Source: Roridomyces roridus (lineage: Eukaryota; Basidiomycota; Agaricomycetes; Agaricales; Mycenaceae). From it: DNA of 64,000 nucleotides. The notes under the pieces were generated by a model. It saw nothing but the letters and a program-made list of their open reading frames with translations, made no database searches and was not told the DNA's origin. The stretch covers positions 186,001 through 250,000 of the forward strand of contig JARKIF010000045.1 of NCBI GenBank assembly GCA_029378245.1. The letters are read 5' to 3'. The position numbers and the translations under genes are program-made. Shown piece by piece: positions 1-11,501 of this stretch. Position 1 is the stretch's first letter. Each line of letters starts with the position of its first letter.

Positions 1-722
1 ATGTACGATCAGTCATCAGTGATGGCATCGTACCGGATAAATGATCTCGTGTTCGGTCCAATGGGTGGGATTGCGTCAGTTTTTGCTCTGAGATGATTAA
101 ATAAGGGGTAAACTCTTTGAGTTTTGAAAAAAAAGAAACTGTACACCGTTGGACGAATTGTGTATCTTGGCAGAAGTTCCGGCGCGGTGCAGGAGAATGT
201 TGGATGCTCCGAAGAGAGAAGGGGTTCAGCGCGAATCTCGGAGGTTGAAGCTGAAGGCGAGACCGCATCCTGCCCATCCTCATGGACTTGGCCTAGGGCC
301 GCTTCCTCGTGACTCGCAGGCTTCGGAGTCGGAGAAGAGGCATCATCCCCCAGCCTGGGATGGATCACAGGCTGCGTTGAACAGTGCCACGTCTCTTTGC
401 CGGTGAGCTGGGGTGGGTTTTTGGGCGGGGACAGTAGCCAACGGAGAGAAGCCAGATTCCGCAGGAGAGCTCGTCGTCCGTGTCCGATGTAGGCTGCCAT
501 GAGAGTTAGAAGACGAATGAAAGCCACTCTTGCCACTCTGAACTTTGAAAGTGCATCGATGTTGAGCGGCATTGGAAAGAAGGGAGTCAGGTCCAGACTC
601 GGATGCTGCTGGCATATCATTGTGTCGTAAGAGATCCGAGACAATGGGCGCTGAGCATTCGGGGATATGCGGAGAATCATTCATTTCGGGACGGGGCCAG
701 TTCGGCCACAGCCCGGGTTCTG
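1..722. other. No recognisable gene
   Basis: Several overlapping open frames exist on both strands, but none shows a domain, repeat pattern or plausible splice structure. The longest (minus strand, 9-680) is rich in Ser/Pro and looks like chance translation. The stretch ends where a segment begins that recurs about 630 bp further on. Confidence 0.5.
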
Positions 723-970
723 TCAGATGCACAGCTTCATTGAAACCTTCATATATCGTGAAGCAATTTCTACCGGCCACCACATCCCCCAATGATAGCC
801 ATCCAAAGGTCCGTGCTTCTCCAAAGAATCCTCACACGGATTGACAGTCTTGCAGCACTCCCGTCGAAGAGGGCAGGGTGGTACCATCGATAACAAGCGG
901 TAAACCTGGAAGGCCTGGTCCAGTAAGTCACTGGGACTTATCTGTCTCACATTCATCAGGGTTGCTTACC
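723..970. repeat. Diverged direct repeat, copy 1
   Basis: This segment and 1355-1627 begin with the same 20 bases (AGATGCACAGCTTCATTGAA) and share several further blocks in the same order, ending near a shared GTTGCTTAC. Indels break every reading frame. It is a diverged duplicated segment, possibly remains of an old coding exon on the minus strand, but no family is recognised. Confidence 0.65.
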
Positions 971-1354
971 ATTGCGTAAAGCGCGGCGGGAAATGAACTC
1001 TCGACGGTTTAAACTAGGATTGTGTTACACATGTACCCACTGCATACAAGCTGCCAGTCTGCTGTCTTGCAATCACACATGGAGCAAAGATTGAAAGAAA
1101 AATAAGCGTGCACCTCTACTTCTCCCACGGCGGGAGTCTGTCTGGCAATATGTTACATCAGGCTCCGCAGTGTCCGCACCCAGGACTCAAAGGCCATGGC
1201 TGCATCCCGGTACCTGGCTGAAATCCTGAATACAAGCCCTACGTCCATGTTGGGTTTATTTCTTCTTGTTCCTGTTTCCATCTCCCCTCGTCTCCCTGTC
1301 CTCCTCAGTCAAAGTTCTACATAGAACAGTGTCGTAAGATACCGTTCTCCCTGG

Positions 1355-1627
1355 CAGATGCACAGCTTCATTGAAACCTTCATATATCTAGAGGTCAAGC
1401 AATGCCCATTGCCACCAGTGTTCCACCATCCCCAATGATAGCCATCCAGAGGTCTGCTTCTCCTGATGAGAGTTGTCGCACCTCTTGACAGTGTTTCAGC
1501 GCCGTCCCACATGGGAACGTGACACCAGTGCAGGCGGGCGGTAAGCCTGATAGACCCCATCCTCGCCCAAACAAACCGGTAAGTTCAATGGGACCTTTCT
1601 TTCCGCAGATGCATCATGGTTGCTTAC
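1355..1627. repeat. Diverged direct repeat, copy 2
   Basis: Second copy of the segment at 723-970, same orientation. It has small insertions relative to copy 1 (for example around 1390-1425). Both copies lie just downstream of the NACHT-ankyrin gene, so this end of the locus has been duplicated locally. Confidence 0.65.
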
Positions 1628-1828
1628 AGCCCCTTGCAGAAGTAGTGACACTGCAATCATTTGTAAATGAGATGAAAAAAGAAATCAACTTGTTCTCCTG
1701 ACAGCTCCATTGCTGCCTATACCAAATCTCTTAAAATATGGAAGTGCCCATGTGCCATCATTTGAATACCCCTTTATATAGTATAGGTACCACAAATTCT
1801 CAAATTCTCCTTGATCTCTTGATGTATG

Positions 1829-3977
1829 TTAATTCCTTGTGTTGTAGATTCTCTCTTTTAGCAGCTTTGCAATGTCCAGGTGGCCATTCAAGTAGGCATA
1901 GTACAGTGGTGTTCCACCCAACTTGTCAGCAGCATTGACTGTCACCCCATGTTCTATTAGCAGGTTTGCAATGTCAAGGAAGCCATTTAATGAGGCACTG
2001 TGCAGTGGAGCCTGGCCATCTTTGTCGGTAGCATTGAGGGTTGCCCCATGTTCGGTGAGCAGCTTTGCAATGTTAAGCTTGCCATTTGAGGAGGCACGGT
2101 GTAGTGGAGTCTGGCCCCACCTGTCAGCAGCATCAACTCTGGCCCCATGCTCTGTTAGCAGCTTTGCGATCTCCAGCCTGCCAGTTGAGGAGGCCTTGTG
2201 CAGCGGAGTCTGGCCCTCCTTGTCAGCAGCATTGACTGTGGCCCCATGTTCTGTCAGCAGCTTTGCAATGTCCAGCCAGTCATTTGTGGAGGCATTATGC
2301 AGCGGAGTCTGGCCATCATTGTCAGTAGCATTGACTGCGGCCCCATGGTTTGTTAGTAGCTTTACAAGGTCAAGGTGGCCATTTAAAGAGGCATGATGCA
2401 GTGGAGTGCGACCATCCTCAGTGCTAGCAGCATCGACTGCAGCCCCATGCTCTGTTAGCAGCTTTGCAATGTCAAGTTTCTGTTCTAAGGAGGCATTGTA
2501 CAGCGGAGTCTGGCCATCCTTGTCAGTAGCATTGACTTCAGCCCCATGTTTTATTAGCAGCTTTGCAATGTCAAGGCGGCCTTTTAAGGAGGCATTGTGC
2601 AGGGGAGTCCAGCCCCGCTTGTCAACACCATTGATTGTGGCCCCATGTGCTGTTAGCAGCTTTGCGATGTCAAGCCAACCAGTTGAGGAGGCAGTGTGCA
2701 GCGGAGTCCACCCCAACTCGTCAGTAGCATTGACTTCGGCCCCGTGTTCTGTTAGTAGCTTTGCAGTGTCAAGGTGGCCATTTGCAGAGGCCTTGTGCAG
2801 GGGAGTCTGGCCCAATTGGTCAATAGTACCGACTGCTGCTTTCCTGTCATTGAGTAAAAATGACACCCCTCTTTGAAAACCAATTCCTGCACACATAGTG
2901 ATAGCTGGTGCAGCTGGTTTTTTCTGTAACCAACATAATGTGATGTACTGGCTGCTTTTATCTTCAAGCAGATTCATTGTTGCTGCGAGTAGCTGCTCCT
3001 GGTCTATGTCATCACAGCTCTGGAAGTGTTCAAACCATTCTTTGGCTGCATATAGTGCAAATGGGTACTCCCGCAGTGTCTCCCTATTCATCACATGATT
3101 TTCATTAGAAAACAGACGAAGATAACGCACACAGGTCTGTGCAATGAACTTCTGCGAGATATTCCCCCTGAGATCAAAACTGGATGCATGCTCTTGATAA
3201 CACTCTTTGGAAAGCATATAGTCGCGCACAGATGAGTGTGCAAAGCTGATGGATTCCTTGACATGCCTTGAGACATGAGTGTTGATGACAATGAGCCCAT
3301 CAAGCAGCTTGAAAATTCGAGAATTCCCCCTGCGCCTGCCAGGATAATGGATTGATGCATCCAGGTTGGCAAAGTCAAAATCAGGCTGGTCCAAGCGAAA
3401 AGCAATTGCATCTGTGAGCTCCTCTGTTGATAGTTCTCTTTCTGCAAACACAAGCCACCGTAGTATTGCTTGAATGAAAACTAATGGCAGTTTAGGTTCT
3501 GCCTTTGCACGGTTAAGGAAACGGCTGTAGATGCCAAAGAGATCAGCAGGCAGAACCGCAAGGACCTCATCCCACTCTTCTTCCCAATGACAGTGCCCTA
3601 ATTCCGTGATAAAGCAATCGGCCATGCGGAACCTATGAATGCCCTTTAGTTTAAGCCCAAGAAACTCACATCTGAAATCAGACTTACATTCCATGGCTCT
3701 TTGTCACAATCTGTTGAGTGACCGTGTCGGCATGCTCAGCATCATCAGAAATTGCCAAAATCTTGCTGTAAACAAAAGATCTTATGTCTTCATCCAAGAT
3801 TGATGCATGCAACTGTATCAAAGCAATGCCCTTGAAGCCTGTCTGAAATTCCTGGCGATGTTGACTGGTGAACAGCAAATGTGGGCATTTCTTGGAAGAT
3901 CTGCATAGTCTGTTCACAAATGCAACAAGACCTGTCCAATCCTTTTGGTGGCATTCATCCAGTCCACACAGAAAGCC
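1829..3977 (-). pseudogene. NACHT-ankyrin (NLR-like) protein, 5'-truncated
   Basis: C-terminal part of a fungal NACHT-ankyrin protein, a family of STAND-type signalling proteins linked to non-self recognition. The upstream end reads GFLCGLDECHQKDW, a Walker-B-like motif, then the post-NACHT strand pattern HLLFTSQHRQEF. An intron at 3633-3687 (55 bp, GT-AG) joins KSHG to MFRMADCF, restoring the usual GMFR(W/M)A motif; without splicing the frame stops. After a helical linker come ten 33-34-residue ankyrin repeats (consensus DxxGQTPLHxAS...LDIAKLLTEHGA) ending at 1829. Upstream of 3977 the frame hits a stop, and no P-loop or effector domain is found over the next kilobases. The 5' half is therefore missing, or lies in an exon I cannot recognise. 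The ankyrin array itself is undamaged, so the truncation may be recent. Confidence 0.75.
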
Positions 3978-6900
3978 TCACGCTTGTCATCTTTCTCTTC
4001 CTCTTCTCGCGTTTCTCCACTTCTCACTGGCGCACTTCTCTCGACAAGGCTCCCACCCTTTCCTTCCACCAGCGCTTGGTCACCGACGACGCCACACTCC
4101 GCGCACACGTCCTACGATCATACTTCCCGGGGTGTCGGCGGCGTTGCGGAGAGGGCTCAGACAGACTCTGCGGCCGCCCGGAGACTCTTGAGGGTAAAAG
4201 CGGCGAAAGGTGATATCCAGCGTCAAACGCTAACAATTCCGGCACTCGCGATAAGCGCGCCGCCGTCACTGTGTGCGTATGACTTGATGCCGAGGCGAAG
4301 CTTGATCGGGTCTTGGCGTGCGTGGCGGGGTGACGTGTCGGTCGAGGGGCGCGGACGGGAAGGTTGTGAGGAGGGGAGTCGATCGAGCCAGGGGCGGGGG
4401 ATGGGGATACGTGGCACGGGATGTACGTGGCGCGCAGACGGAGCGGATACGTCAGCTCGGGAGGTACCCGGACGCGTGTCGGGACCCGCTCGTTATACAG
4501 GATCCGCCGAGTGCAGGATTGAGCGACCTTGAAACGCTCGGATACGTTTCGGCATCTCCACAGCAAGGACGGACACCATGGTCCTCCCAGTCGTCGAGTT
4601 TTTTATCCACCCTCTGACCATCGCCATCCGCACACCCGGGGCAGGATCGAGCGAGCTGAAAACGCTCCGATACGCCTCGGCGTCTGCACTCCAAGACGGA
4701 CGTCGTCCTCTGCGCCGTCGATCTTGTCACCTTCCGTGCGAGTTTCTCCTTCGACTAGTGTGAGTCTGGGGTGTGGAAGAGCGGGTGGTGTGATCCATGG
4801 GCGGATTTGACGACATGGGAGGGGTCGGGAGGGTAGTCCCTCGCCCGAGTGGATGTAGTTGCTATATACGATGACGTGGAGAAGGCGCGCATGAATCATG
4901 GCCTTGAGGGCACCGTATGTAGCGAGAGATCGGTGCCAATAGGCGTGAGCTGGCAGGGACGCGGTAGGCGGTGGTGGTTAGAGGTCTCAGAGCGTCTCCG
5001 TCTCGACGGCATTGAGCTGGTGGACGATTCGTAAAGAGGAAGAAACGCAGGGGTAGACACGTACGTCGTTCCCATGCTCCATTCCTCAGACTCCGTCGCA
5101 TCTCGGTGCGGATATCGAGGCACTGGACCTTGCGCGGCGTGGTGGATCCCTCCGCACGAGTCGTGTCGGCTCATGACGTCTGGATGGTGCGAGTGAGAGT
5201 CCGGAGCGTCGGTCATGTCCGGAGCGTCGGTCATTGTCGGTCAGACCATTGGCACCAGACATGGGTCATCAGTCGTCGTCAAGACTCAAGAAGGCCTCGT
5301 GCGTGTCGCAGAGGGTGTGGGCCGTGGCATGACTGGAGCGTCGACGTCGAACACCGGCATGAAGGAAAACAGCCGAAGGAAACTAGTCTGGCATGGCGGT
5401 TGTGGCGGCTGAGAGACGACTTTGTAGATCAACGAATTTGGTTGACGAATGGCGGGACCCACTCCTCTTCTTCCTTGTGCGATAGAGCGTTGAGGCCTGA
5501 GGATTTGAGTCGGATTGAAGAAAGGCGGGAGACGGCAAGGAGAAGGCGTGATGTGGCGCGGTCTTTGATCCGCGATGTGGCACTCTGCTCCCGACGCTCA
5601 TCTCTCAATCCACCCAATGACTTCTCAAGACACATCGGACCAACCTTCTGGGCTTGCCTCGCTCTCGTTGACTTCACGCCCGGCCTCCCAACTTTCACAC
5701 ACTTCGAACTACAGACTCTCGATTCGTTGACACGGTTTCTCCCAAGTTGCTCCACTGGTTAACGACGGCTCATGCGTGACTTTCACTGGACCACCTGCCT
5801 GAAGATTGCTCTCGATCACTAGAGAACAGCCCAGCTTCCCAGCGGAATACTTCAAGTTCAGGGATTCATCGGAGTCTGGAGTCTGGCTAAAGTTGTGCTC
5901 AATGCCTCCTTCAACGACACAATTTGTTTTTCATTTCATCCGGGAACATCCAATTGTCCTCACACCTCCAGCACATAACTCACGAATCTCCTCGGGGATT
6001 CCAGTTCCTAATCCGGCTTTCTCTTTGCATGCTCGTATCTGGCCATCTCCACCGCCGAGGTCAATCTACGAGTACACACCTACGTCCGATTCGCCTCCAG
6101 CCGAAATCTCCTCCGATCCGGCCGCAACTCGCCGAACACGCCTCGGACTGGTAGCGAGCTTGCGACATGGAACGATCATCCGCCTGAGGAGTCTGCGTCG
6201 AGACTGGAACTATCCGCTGTGGACGATCTTGGAAGTTGGGAGCAAACCTCTGGTACTCGAGTAGTCTACCTGCGTTGAGCCTGAGTACCTCGGCGGCGGA
6301 TGGCAACCAACTTCGAACTCCGCACGAAACAAACAGAGTCAGGCTACCAACTACGCCGGGAGCTACCGTCCGTCAATCAAGTTATCGGGTAAAATGATAG
6401 CTGGCGGTTCATTATCATCGGACTATACGCTTACTAATGGTTCTCAGTCGACGGACGGCTATCGGCCGATTCACCCCACCGACGCGGACTCGCCTACTGC
6501 AACCGCCATCCACAAGTACTTGATTTCCAGTCCACAAAAGCATCGGGATCATAGAAAATCTGGCATAAACTGCAGCCAGGAATTCGTTCGCAAGCGTGTA
6601 TCGAGAAGAGCGTGGAAAGAAATCTGGCCTCAACGTTCCCTGATCTCTCTGGGACTCGAGTCAAATACTTGCTGCGGCAATTGTGATTCCTCGCGTCGGG
6701 TGGCAAGGAATTTTTACTCGTATGCTGTCTCTTCAACCAAATACCGAACTTTCCGAGACTGTCCCAACAAATTGGGTTCCATGGCCTACATTCGCTCGAA
6801 TACGCCCAGATTGCATCGTCCCTCCACTTCTGCCTACGAATCTGAATCGGACCTCCTTCGAAGACACCGATTAAAAAAACCTGGAAGGTGAAGATGGCCC

Positions 6901-7900
6901 ACACATCCATGGCGTGTCACTACGGTGGCCTTGTTCCTGGTCACGTCGACGGTCAATAACGCGCTCGACATAACATATCAACCCTCAGTACGGCCTGGAT
7001 TCACCCTTGATCCTGACGATCCGAAGTCGGGTTACGATGAATAAGCGTTGGAAGATTTGCAGTGGTGCGTCCCCAATTATACCTCGTGCCTACTTCTGAA
7101 CACCTGAGCTCACAGTAAGTTTTTGTCGTGTCCAGGATCGTGGCGTTATTGACGGCAGAAGGACATCTCTCGCCAAAGATTGGGCGACACCTTTCATTCC
7201 ACCTGCCACCACCATGGCGCTACCCAGCTGCAGAAGGCCAATTCTCTGGGGAGCACGCCATAGCTCCATATGACTCGCTGTTGGTTCCTTTCATTTGCGA
7301 GTTGGGCCGACGACAACTTCCCGGACTGCGGACTTTTCCCCCTGGCTGATTACATGCGCCGGAAGAAAACTTGGGCCAAATACCTACCTCAAAACGAGTC
7401 CAACGCCGCCCTCTTCTTCTGTACCATGTGAGTGAATTCGGCTCAATTTCGACCGCCCATAATTGATAACGATAACGGGATCTCGCGCCCATATGTAGGC
7501 GTGTCTTCATCCCGGCTCTACAGCACTTATTCATGGGAAAAAAGTCCCTCCACTTGGCCATCTCGCCGATGCAGACCCGTTCCCCTTTTTTTCTGGAGGC
7601 GAATGCGTTCCAGGGTCCAGTTCCCGACCTTAATTTCAAAATGTTGCTCATTCAACACGCATAGGTTGCAGCTCCCATCCAGGAACATCTCAGTAAACTG
7701 CTGTATTGATAGCGCCCATCTCGAACTTGCCACTGCCAGTAACTAGGCAACCTGGATTGTGGAAAATGCGCTAACTCAGAGATTTCGGCCGATGAACGGT
7801 TCCTGGCGTCTATTGTTGATGTTTGCGGAAATATTCAGGCACACTGCTGTGGTGAAGCAATTCATTCATGTATGCTGGCGTTGATTTCTTTATTTCTAGT
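3978..7900. other. Gene-poor stretch, no supported gene
   Basis: Many open frames occur on both strands, but they are Ser/Arg/Pro-rich, lack splice-compatible continuations and match no family I know. It holds a short tandem duplication (4480-4745) and a segment near 4250-4380 that recurs inverted near 57.9-58.1 kb. The region replaces what should be the 5' half of the NACHT-ankyrin gene. Confidence 0.4.
4480..4745. repeat. Diverged tandem duplication, period about 146 bp
   Basis: The stretch 4500-4600 (GAGCGACCTTGAAACGCTCG near 4521) is repeated at 4645-4745 (GAGCGAGCTGAAAACGCTCC near 4651). Matching blocks continue through the two copies of CAAGACGGAC / CAAGGACGGAC. The copies are clearly related but diverged, and no reading frame is shared over the whole unit. 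Confidence 0.6.
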
Positions 7901-7904
7901 GGCA

Positions 7905-7913
7905 CATATAAAA
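7905..7913 (+). promoter_or_regulatory. TATA box of the membrane-protein gene
   Basis: CATATAAAA lies about 40 bp upstream of the ATG at 7954, a common fungal core-promoter distance. It supports 7954 as the start rather than an upstream exon. Confidence 0.5.
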
Positions 7914-7953
7914 CGGTCTGTGCAAGTACGCCCAGTATCAACCCACGACTTCT

Positions 7954-10040
7954 ATGGGCAATTCTCTCAACACGACATACGTGCCCAGTTGGCAGGATGC
8001 TTGCACCGCCAAATTCAACTGTACTTCCACCGACCTCGTCGACTTTTCCGGTGCTCCGATTGCTCCCGTATGTCCGGCAGACGGGTCTATGCCAAGCATC
8101 GTGTGGGGCATAACGGCCAGAGCTTGCAACCAAAGCTGCGGTGGTGGCGTCATGACAGAGGTCGGTTCGCATGATATCCTCGATACGAAGCTAATGATTT
8201 GCTCAAGAGCGTGGATTTCACCGCCTCCGCTATCACCATGACCACCTGGCTCTTACCGTGGCTCGCCTTGATTGCCCAACTTCCCTTCCAAGCAAAGGGT
8301 TGGATGAACTTTCTCAGTGGCTTCTTGGCCGTCGGGAGCCCAGCTCTGGCCACCTACTCTCTCGCCCTCACGGCTTTCAACCGATGGCACACCTTTCGCA
8401 AATTCCAACACCTCAAAAAGACGGTGCGGAATCACGATCATGCACGCCCGGAGCTCAGCTACATGACTGAACGAATCGACGCCGCCGCGTTCATTCTCGT
8501 TGAAGTCCAACAATGCCCTATGCGCGCGAATCAACGCGACGGCGAGCTCGCTAGTCTTATTGTCGTAGATGAACCACGTCGGCGAGACTTTTGGAAGGCG
8601 GCTTACAAGGATCTCAAAAACACTCGTCGTGGCTTTACATATTCTTTCCTCGCTCAAGGCCTTGGTTCTCTGTTGATTCTGTCTCAGTATTTCGTTTCTC
8701 ACGGAGAGTTTATAGTTCTCATGGCAGCTCTGGCCTACTTGATTTCGTTTGTCGGCGCCGTCCAAGATTCTGTTGGACTCCAATTCTCGGCTAGCATGGT
8801 CTGGAGCTGGATGTGTGTACAAATCTTCCGGATTCCCTCCTAAACGCGTCTGAGACCCACTGTTTATTAGGTTCCCCGTCGTTTATGGGTACGTATACGC
8901 CATGGCCTCTGCTCTGCTCACTCACCTCCAACGTACCGTTTCAGGTATATTCAAGTCGGATCCCAATATGCCGCTGGATGTATCCAAGACGCTCTCACTG
9001 ACAGCAAAGTCATCGCGGTGCAGCGTGATGATGGTCAAGTTCATTTCGTGCATCAACGAGGTTTATGCCCGAATGCCGACCTGCTAGATCCATCAACAGG
9101 TTGGATTCCCCGCGGTAATACAGATGCCACCGTAAATCCTGCTGCCGTCGACGAGAAAGACTCCGATGAATCGTCAACTCCCCCAATGAAGGACCGACTT
9201 GAAAACGTCCCAGTCCCAATCGCCGATTCACCAGAACACCATCCGGAGTACGTCGTGCCCCCTCCCACCTGGTGTGGCTTCGACGTCCGCGGCGACGAAA
9301 GGAGGGAGGGACCCCTCTTCAACTACGCACGGATCTTTACCTGGTCCGCCTTTGCAGAACACGTGCATAGCGGTTTCTACTCTGCCGTCAAACATCTTCA
9401 GAACGGTGCCCCGACTCCATCAACCAACAGCGAAGCCGCTCTTGCCTGCGGTTTCGAACCCCACCAGAATTTAACAGCTTACACGGTCTGGGCCGCCGTC
9501 CCTCCAAGCACAATCCACCATATGATTGGTGCGGCCTGTATTGCCCTATTTCTCCAGTGGGGTACGGCTGGACCGGCGTTCTACGTAGCTTACCAGACCC
9601 CAGTCATCGGTATTGGCTGTGATTCAGGGAGCTACTTGATATACGGTGTCGCAGCGACCGTGTCTTGGGTCGTACTCGTCTTCTCCAGTCTTCTCTCACA
9701 CGCGTATATGCAGCGCATCGAGCTTGACCCGCACAAACAAGCTTCGTCCCTTCTCGCAGGGCTCGCCGTCCTCTCGCGCCTCCTAGGCAAGGCAATAGGC
9801 ATTGCCAATGCCATCTGGCTGGTCGCTTTCAACGTGATGCAGCAAATTGGCACCTACGACAACTGTTGGTGCCGGACAAACGCGTTCAGCTTGCATGCGA
9901 ATGGGTGGGCACTTCTGTTCAAATCTAGCGCGGAGCTGCGGGCTATCACGGGGGATTTGTGGATTGGGAGTTTCATATGGTCGGTTTCGATATGTGTCGT
10001 CACTACCGCGTTCTTTGCGTACCGCCAGCGTACCATGTAG
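7954..10040 (+). CDS. Multi-pass membrane protein of unknown function
   Basis: Spliced CDS 7954-8160, 8208-8812, 8871-8888, 8945-10040 gives 641 residues with all phases consistent. The third exon is an 18-nt microexon: 8812 to 8871 completes an ATG codon and 8888 to 8945 a GGG codon, giving WSWMFPVVYGYIQVGSQY. The N-terminal 60 residues hold six cysteines and NxT/NxS sites (an ectodomain with likely disulfides). About eight hydrophobic segments follow, in two groups of four separated by a charged linker of about 150 residues. I do not recognise a catalytic or transport motif; it resembles uncharacterised basidiomycete integral membrane proteins. No frame break is visible. It lies about 220 bp upstream of an inverted-repeat element. 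Confidence 0.8.
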
Positions 10041-10258
10041 ACATTCACGATCCATCGTTCGACTCGAGGCTGGGACATAGGAGAGAATTGGCTGGGACTG
10101 GTTTTTAGGAATCGTTGGCGCCGAAAATGGATGTTTTTGAACCACGGAAATCAAAGAAAAACATACACGTCTGACGAACATAACCCAAGCCTGAATACAG
10201 TTACCGACACCCAGAAGCACACGGTGTGCGCCCTGCCCCTTACATATCACATTGATTA

Positions 10259-11309
10259 CAGCTCTTTGCATAATTGATGACAGTGTGCAAAAAAAAAAAC
10301 AATTCACAACATTCCGTAGAAATCCCACCTTTTGCTCGTTTACCGCTCCCTCCACACATTTCAGACATTGTGGTAGCTGCAGGTGCAATTAATATGACGA
10401 GATCCCTTCCCCTCATCGTTGGAACGGCGTGAACGGCTCAGAAGAGAGCTTTCTTCATTATTACTTGGCGGCATGATTCGAGCGTCTCTGCCGTGGGACA
10501 ACTGGTCCGGACGGACTGGGGATGGACGGGACACAAAATATGACCTCGAAAGAGCCATTTTTCATGATGAACAATGACAGATAAAGGTACTACGAAACGA
10601 GAAAGACGAGACGAAGACGGGCACCTTTGAGACTGTGCAGAGCTCCACCCCTTCTCTGCCATCGTGCTTCCCTCGCCCCTCGTGTAATGCACACACCTTC
10701 CCGAAGCCCAGTACCATTCCCTCCCACCGCTCTGGGTGCCGATTCCCACATCGTGGTCGCCCAGCCAATACCGCCTGCTGAGGTCTTCTGAGTGACGGAA
10801 TTGGCTCAGCCGGGGACACCAGGGGCCGTCGCGAGGTCGTCCTCTCATCCATGGGTCCACGAACGTTGATGAAGCTCGAAAGGCGGGTCGTTGTCTGGAG
10901 CGCGACGGTGGCGGATGAAGCCGTGGTTTGAGGGGTTGGACAGAGGCGTAGTAGGCCTCTGGCAGGGATGGAGGCTGGTCGAAGGACGGGGGCCTTCGTC
11001 ACGTCGGCGGGCAGGAATGGGCGTGGAGAGGCAGGGGAAGAGATTGGGAAGAGAGGCGTGGAGGGAGTGGTGAGACGTGGCAGCGAAAAGAAGCACACCT
11101 CTGCAGCCGTGTTGATGTCGGTATATCGGTCCGACACAGGCCGTTTCAAGGCTCGAGGTGACACATAGGGGCCTGTCATTGATATCTAGTCCTGTGGAAA
11201 TGTACGAAGTGGCCGGGGAGAGCAGTAAACGAGCAAAAGGTGGGATTTCTACGGAATGTTGTGAATTGTTTTTTTTTTTGCTCACTGTCATCAATTATGC
11301 AAAGAGCTG
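10259..11309. mobile_element. Non-autonomous DNA element, ~90-bp TIRs, TA target site
   Basis: Sequence from 10259 (CAGCTCTTTGCATAATTGAT) inward to about 10350 recurs as its reverse complement at about 11218-11309, with a poly-A/T tract of about 11 bases in both arms. Both outer ends are flanked by TA (10257-10258 and 11310-11311), which suits Tc1/mariner-like integration, but no transposase can be read inside. The 1,051-bp interior has a Pro/Ser-rich minus-strand frame (10562-11179) that I take as chance. Classification rests on TIR plus TA only. Confidence 0.75.
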
Positions 11310-11336
11310 TAAATGCAAATAACACCAGTTTGAAAC

Positions 11337-11501
11337 TTTATGGCTCGACCGGTTGACGTCCGAATGGTTGCCTGAGGTGCCGGTTCCAAGCCGCCAAACT
11401 GCAGACGACGGCTTGATAAGCCATCACAGGTTCCATCAAGTTGCTAATGTTTTGGCCATGTACACGTGATCCAAGCACTGCTCTCCTCTATCCCTACCAA
11501 G
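11337..11501. repeat. Duplicated 5' flank of a MYND gene, copy 1
   Basis: The 165 bp upstream of the MYND pseudogene (CGACCGGTTGACGTCCGA near 11347) reappears as its reverse complement at about 37603-37760, directly upstream of the second MYND pseudogene. The duplication therefore took the promoter along with the gene. Confidence 0.75.

Noticed and set aside
3978..4600. Possible upstream NACHT exon
   Set aside because: None of the three minus frames contains a P-loop or family motif.
5106..5762. 218-residue Arg/Ser-rich plus-strand frame
   Set aside because: No domain, no splice support, overlapping frames on both strands are equally long; GC-rich DNA gives such frames by chance.
10562..11179. 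205-residue Pro/Ser-rich minus-strand frame in the 10.3-kb element, considered as a transposase
   Set aside because: No DDE/D motif or helix-turn-helix; composition suggests chance.
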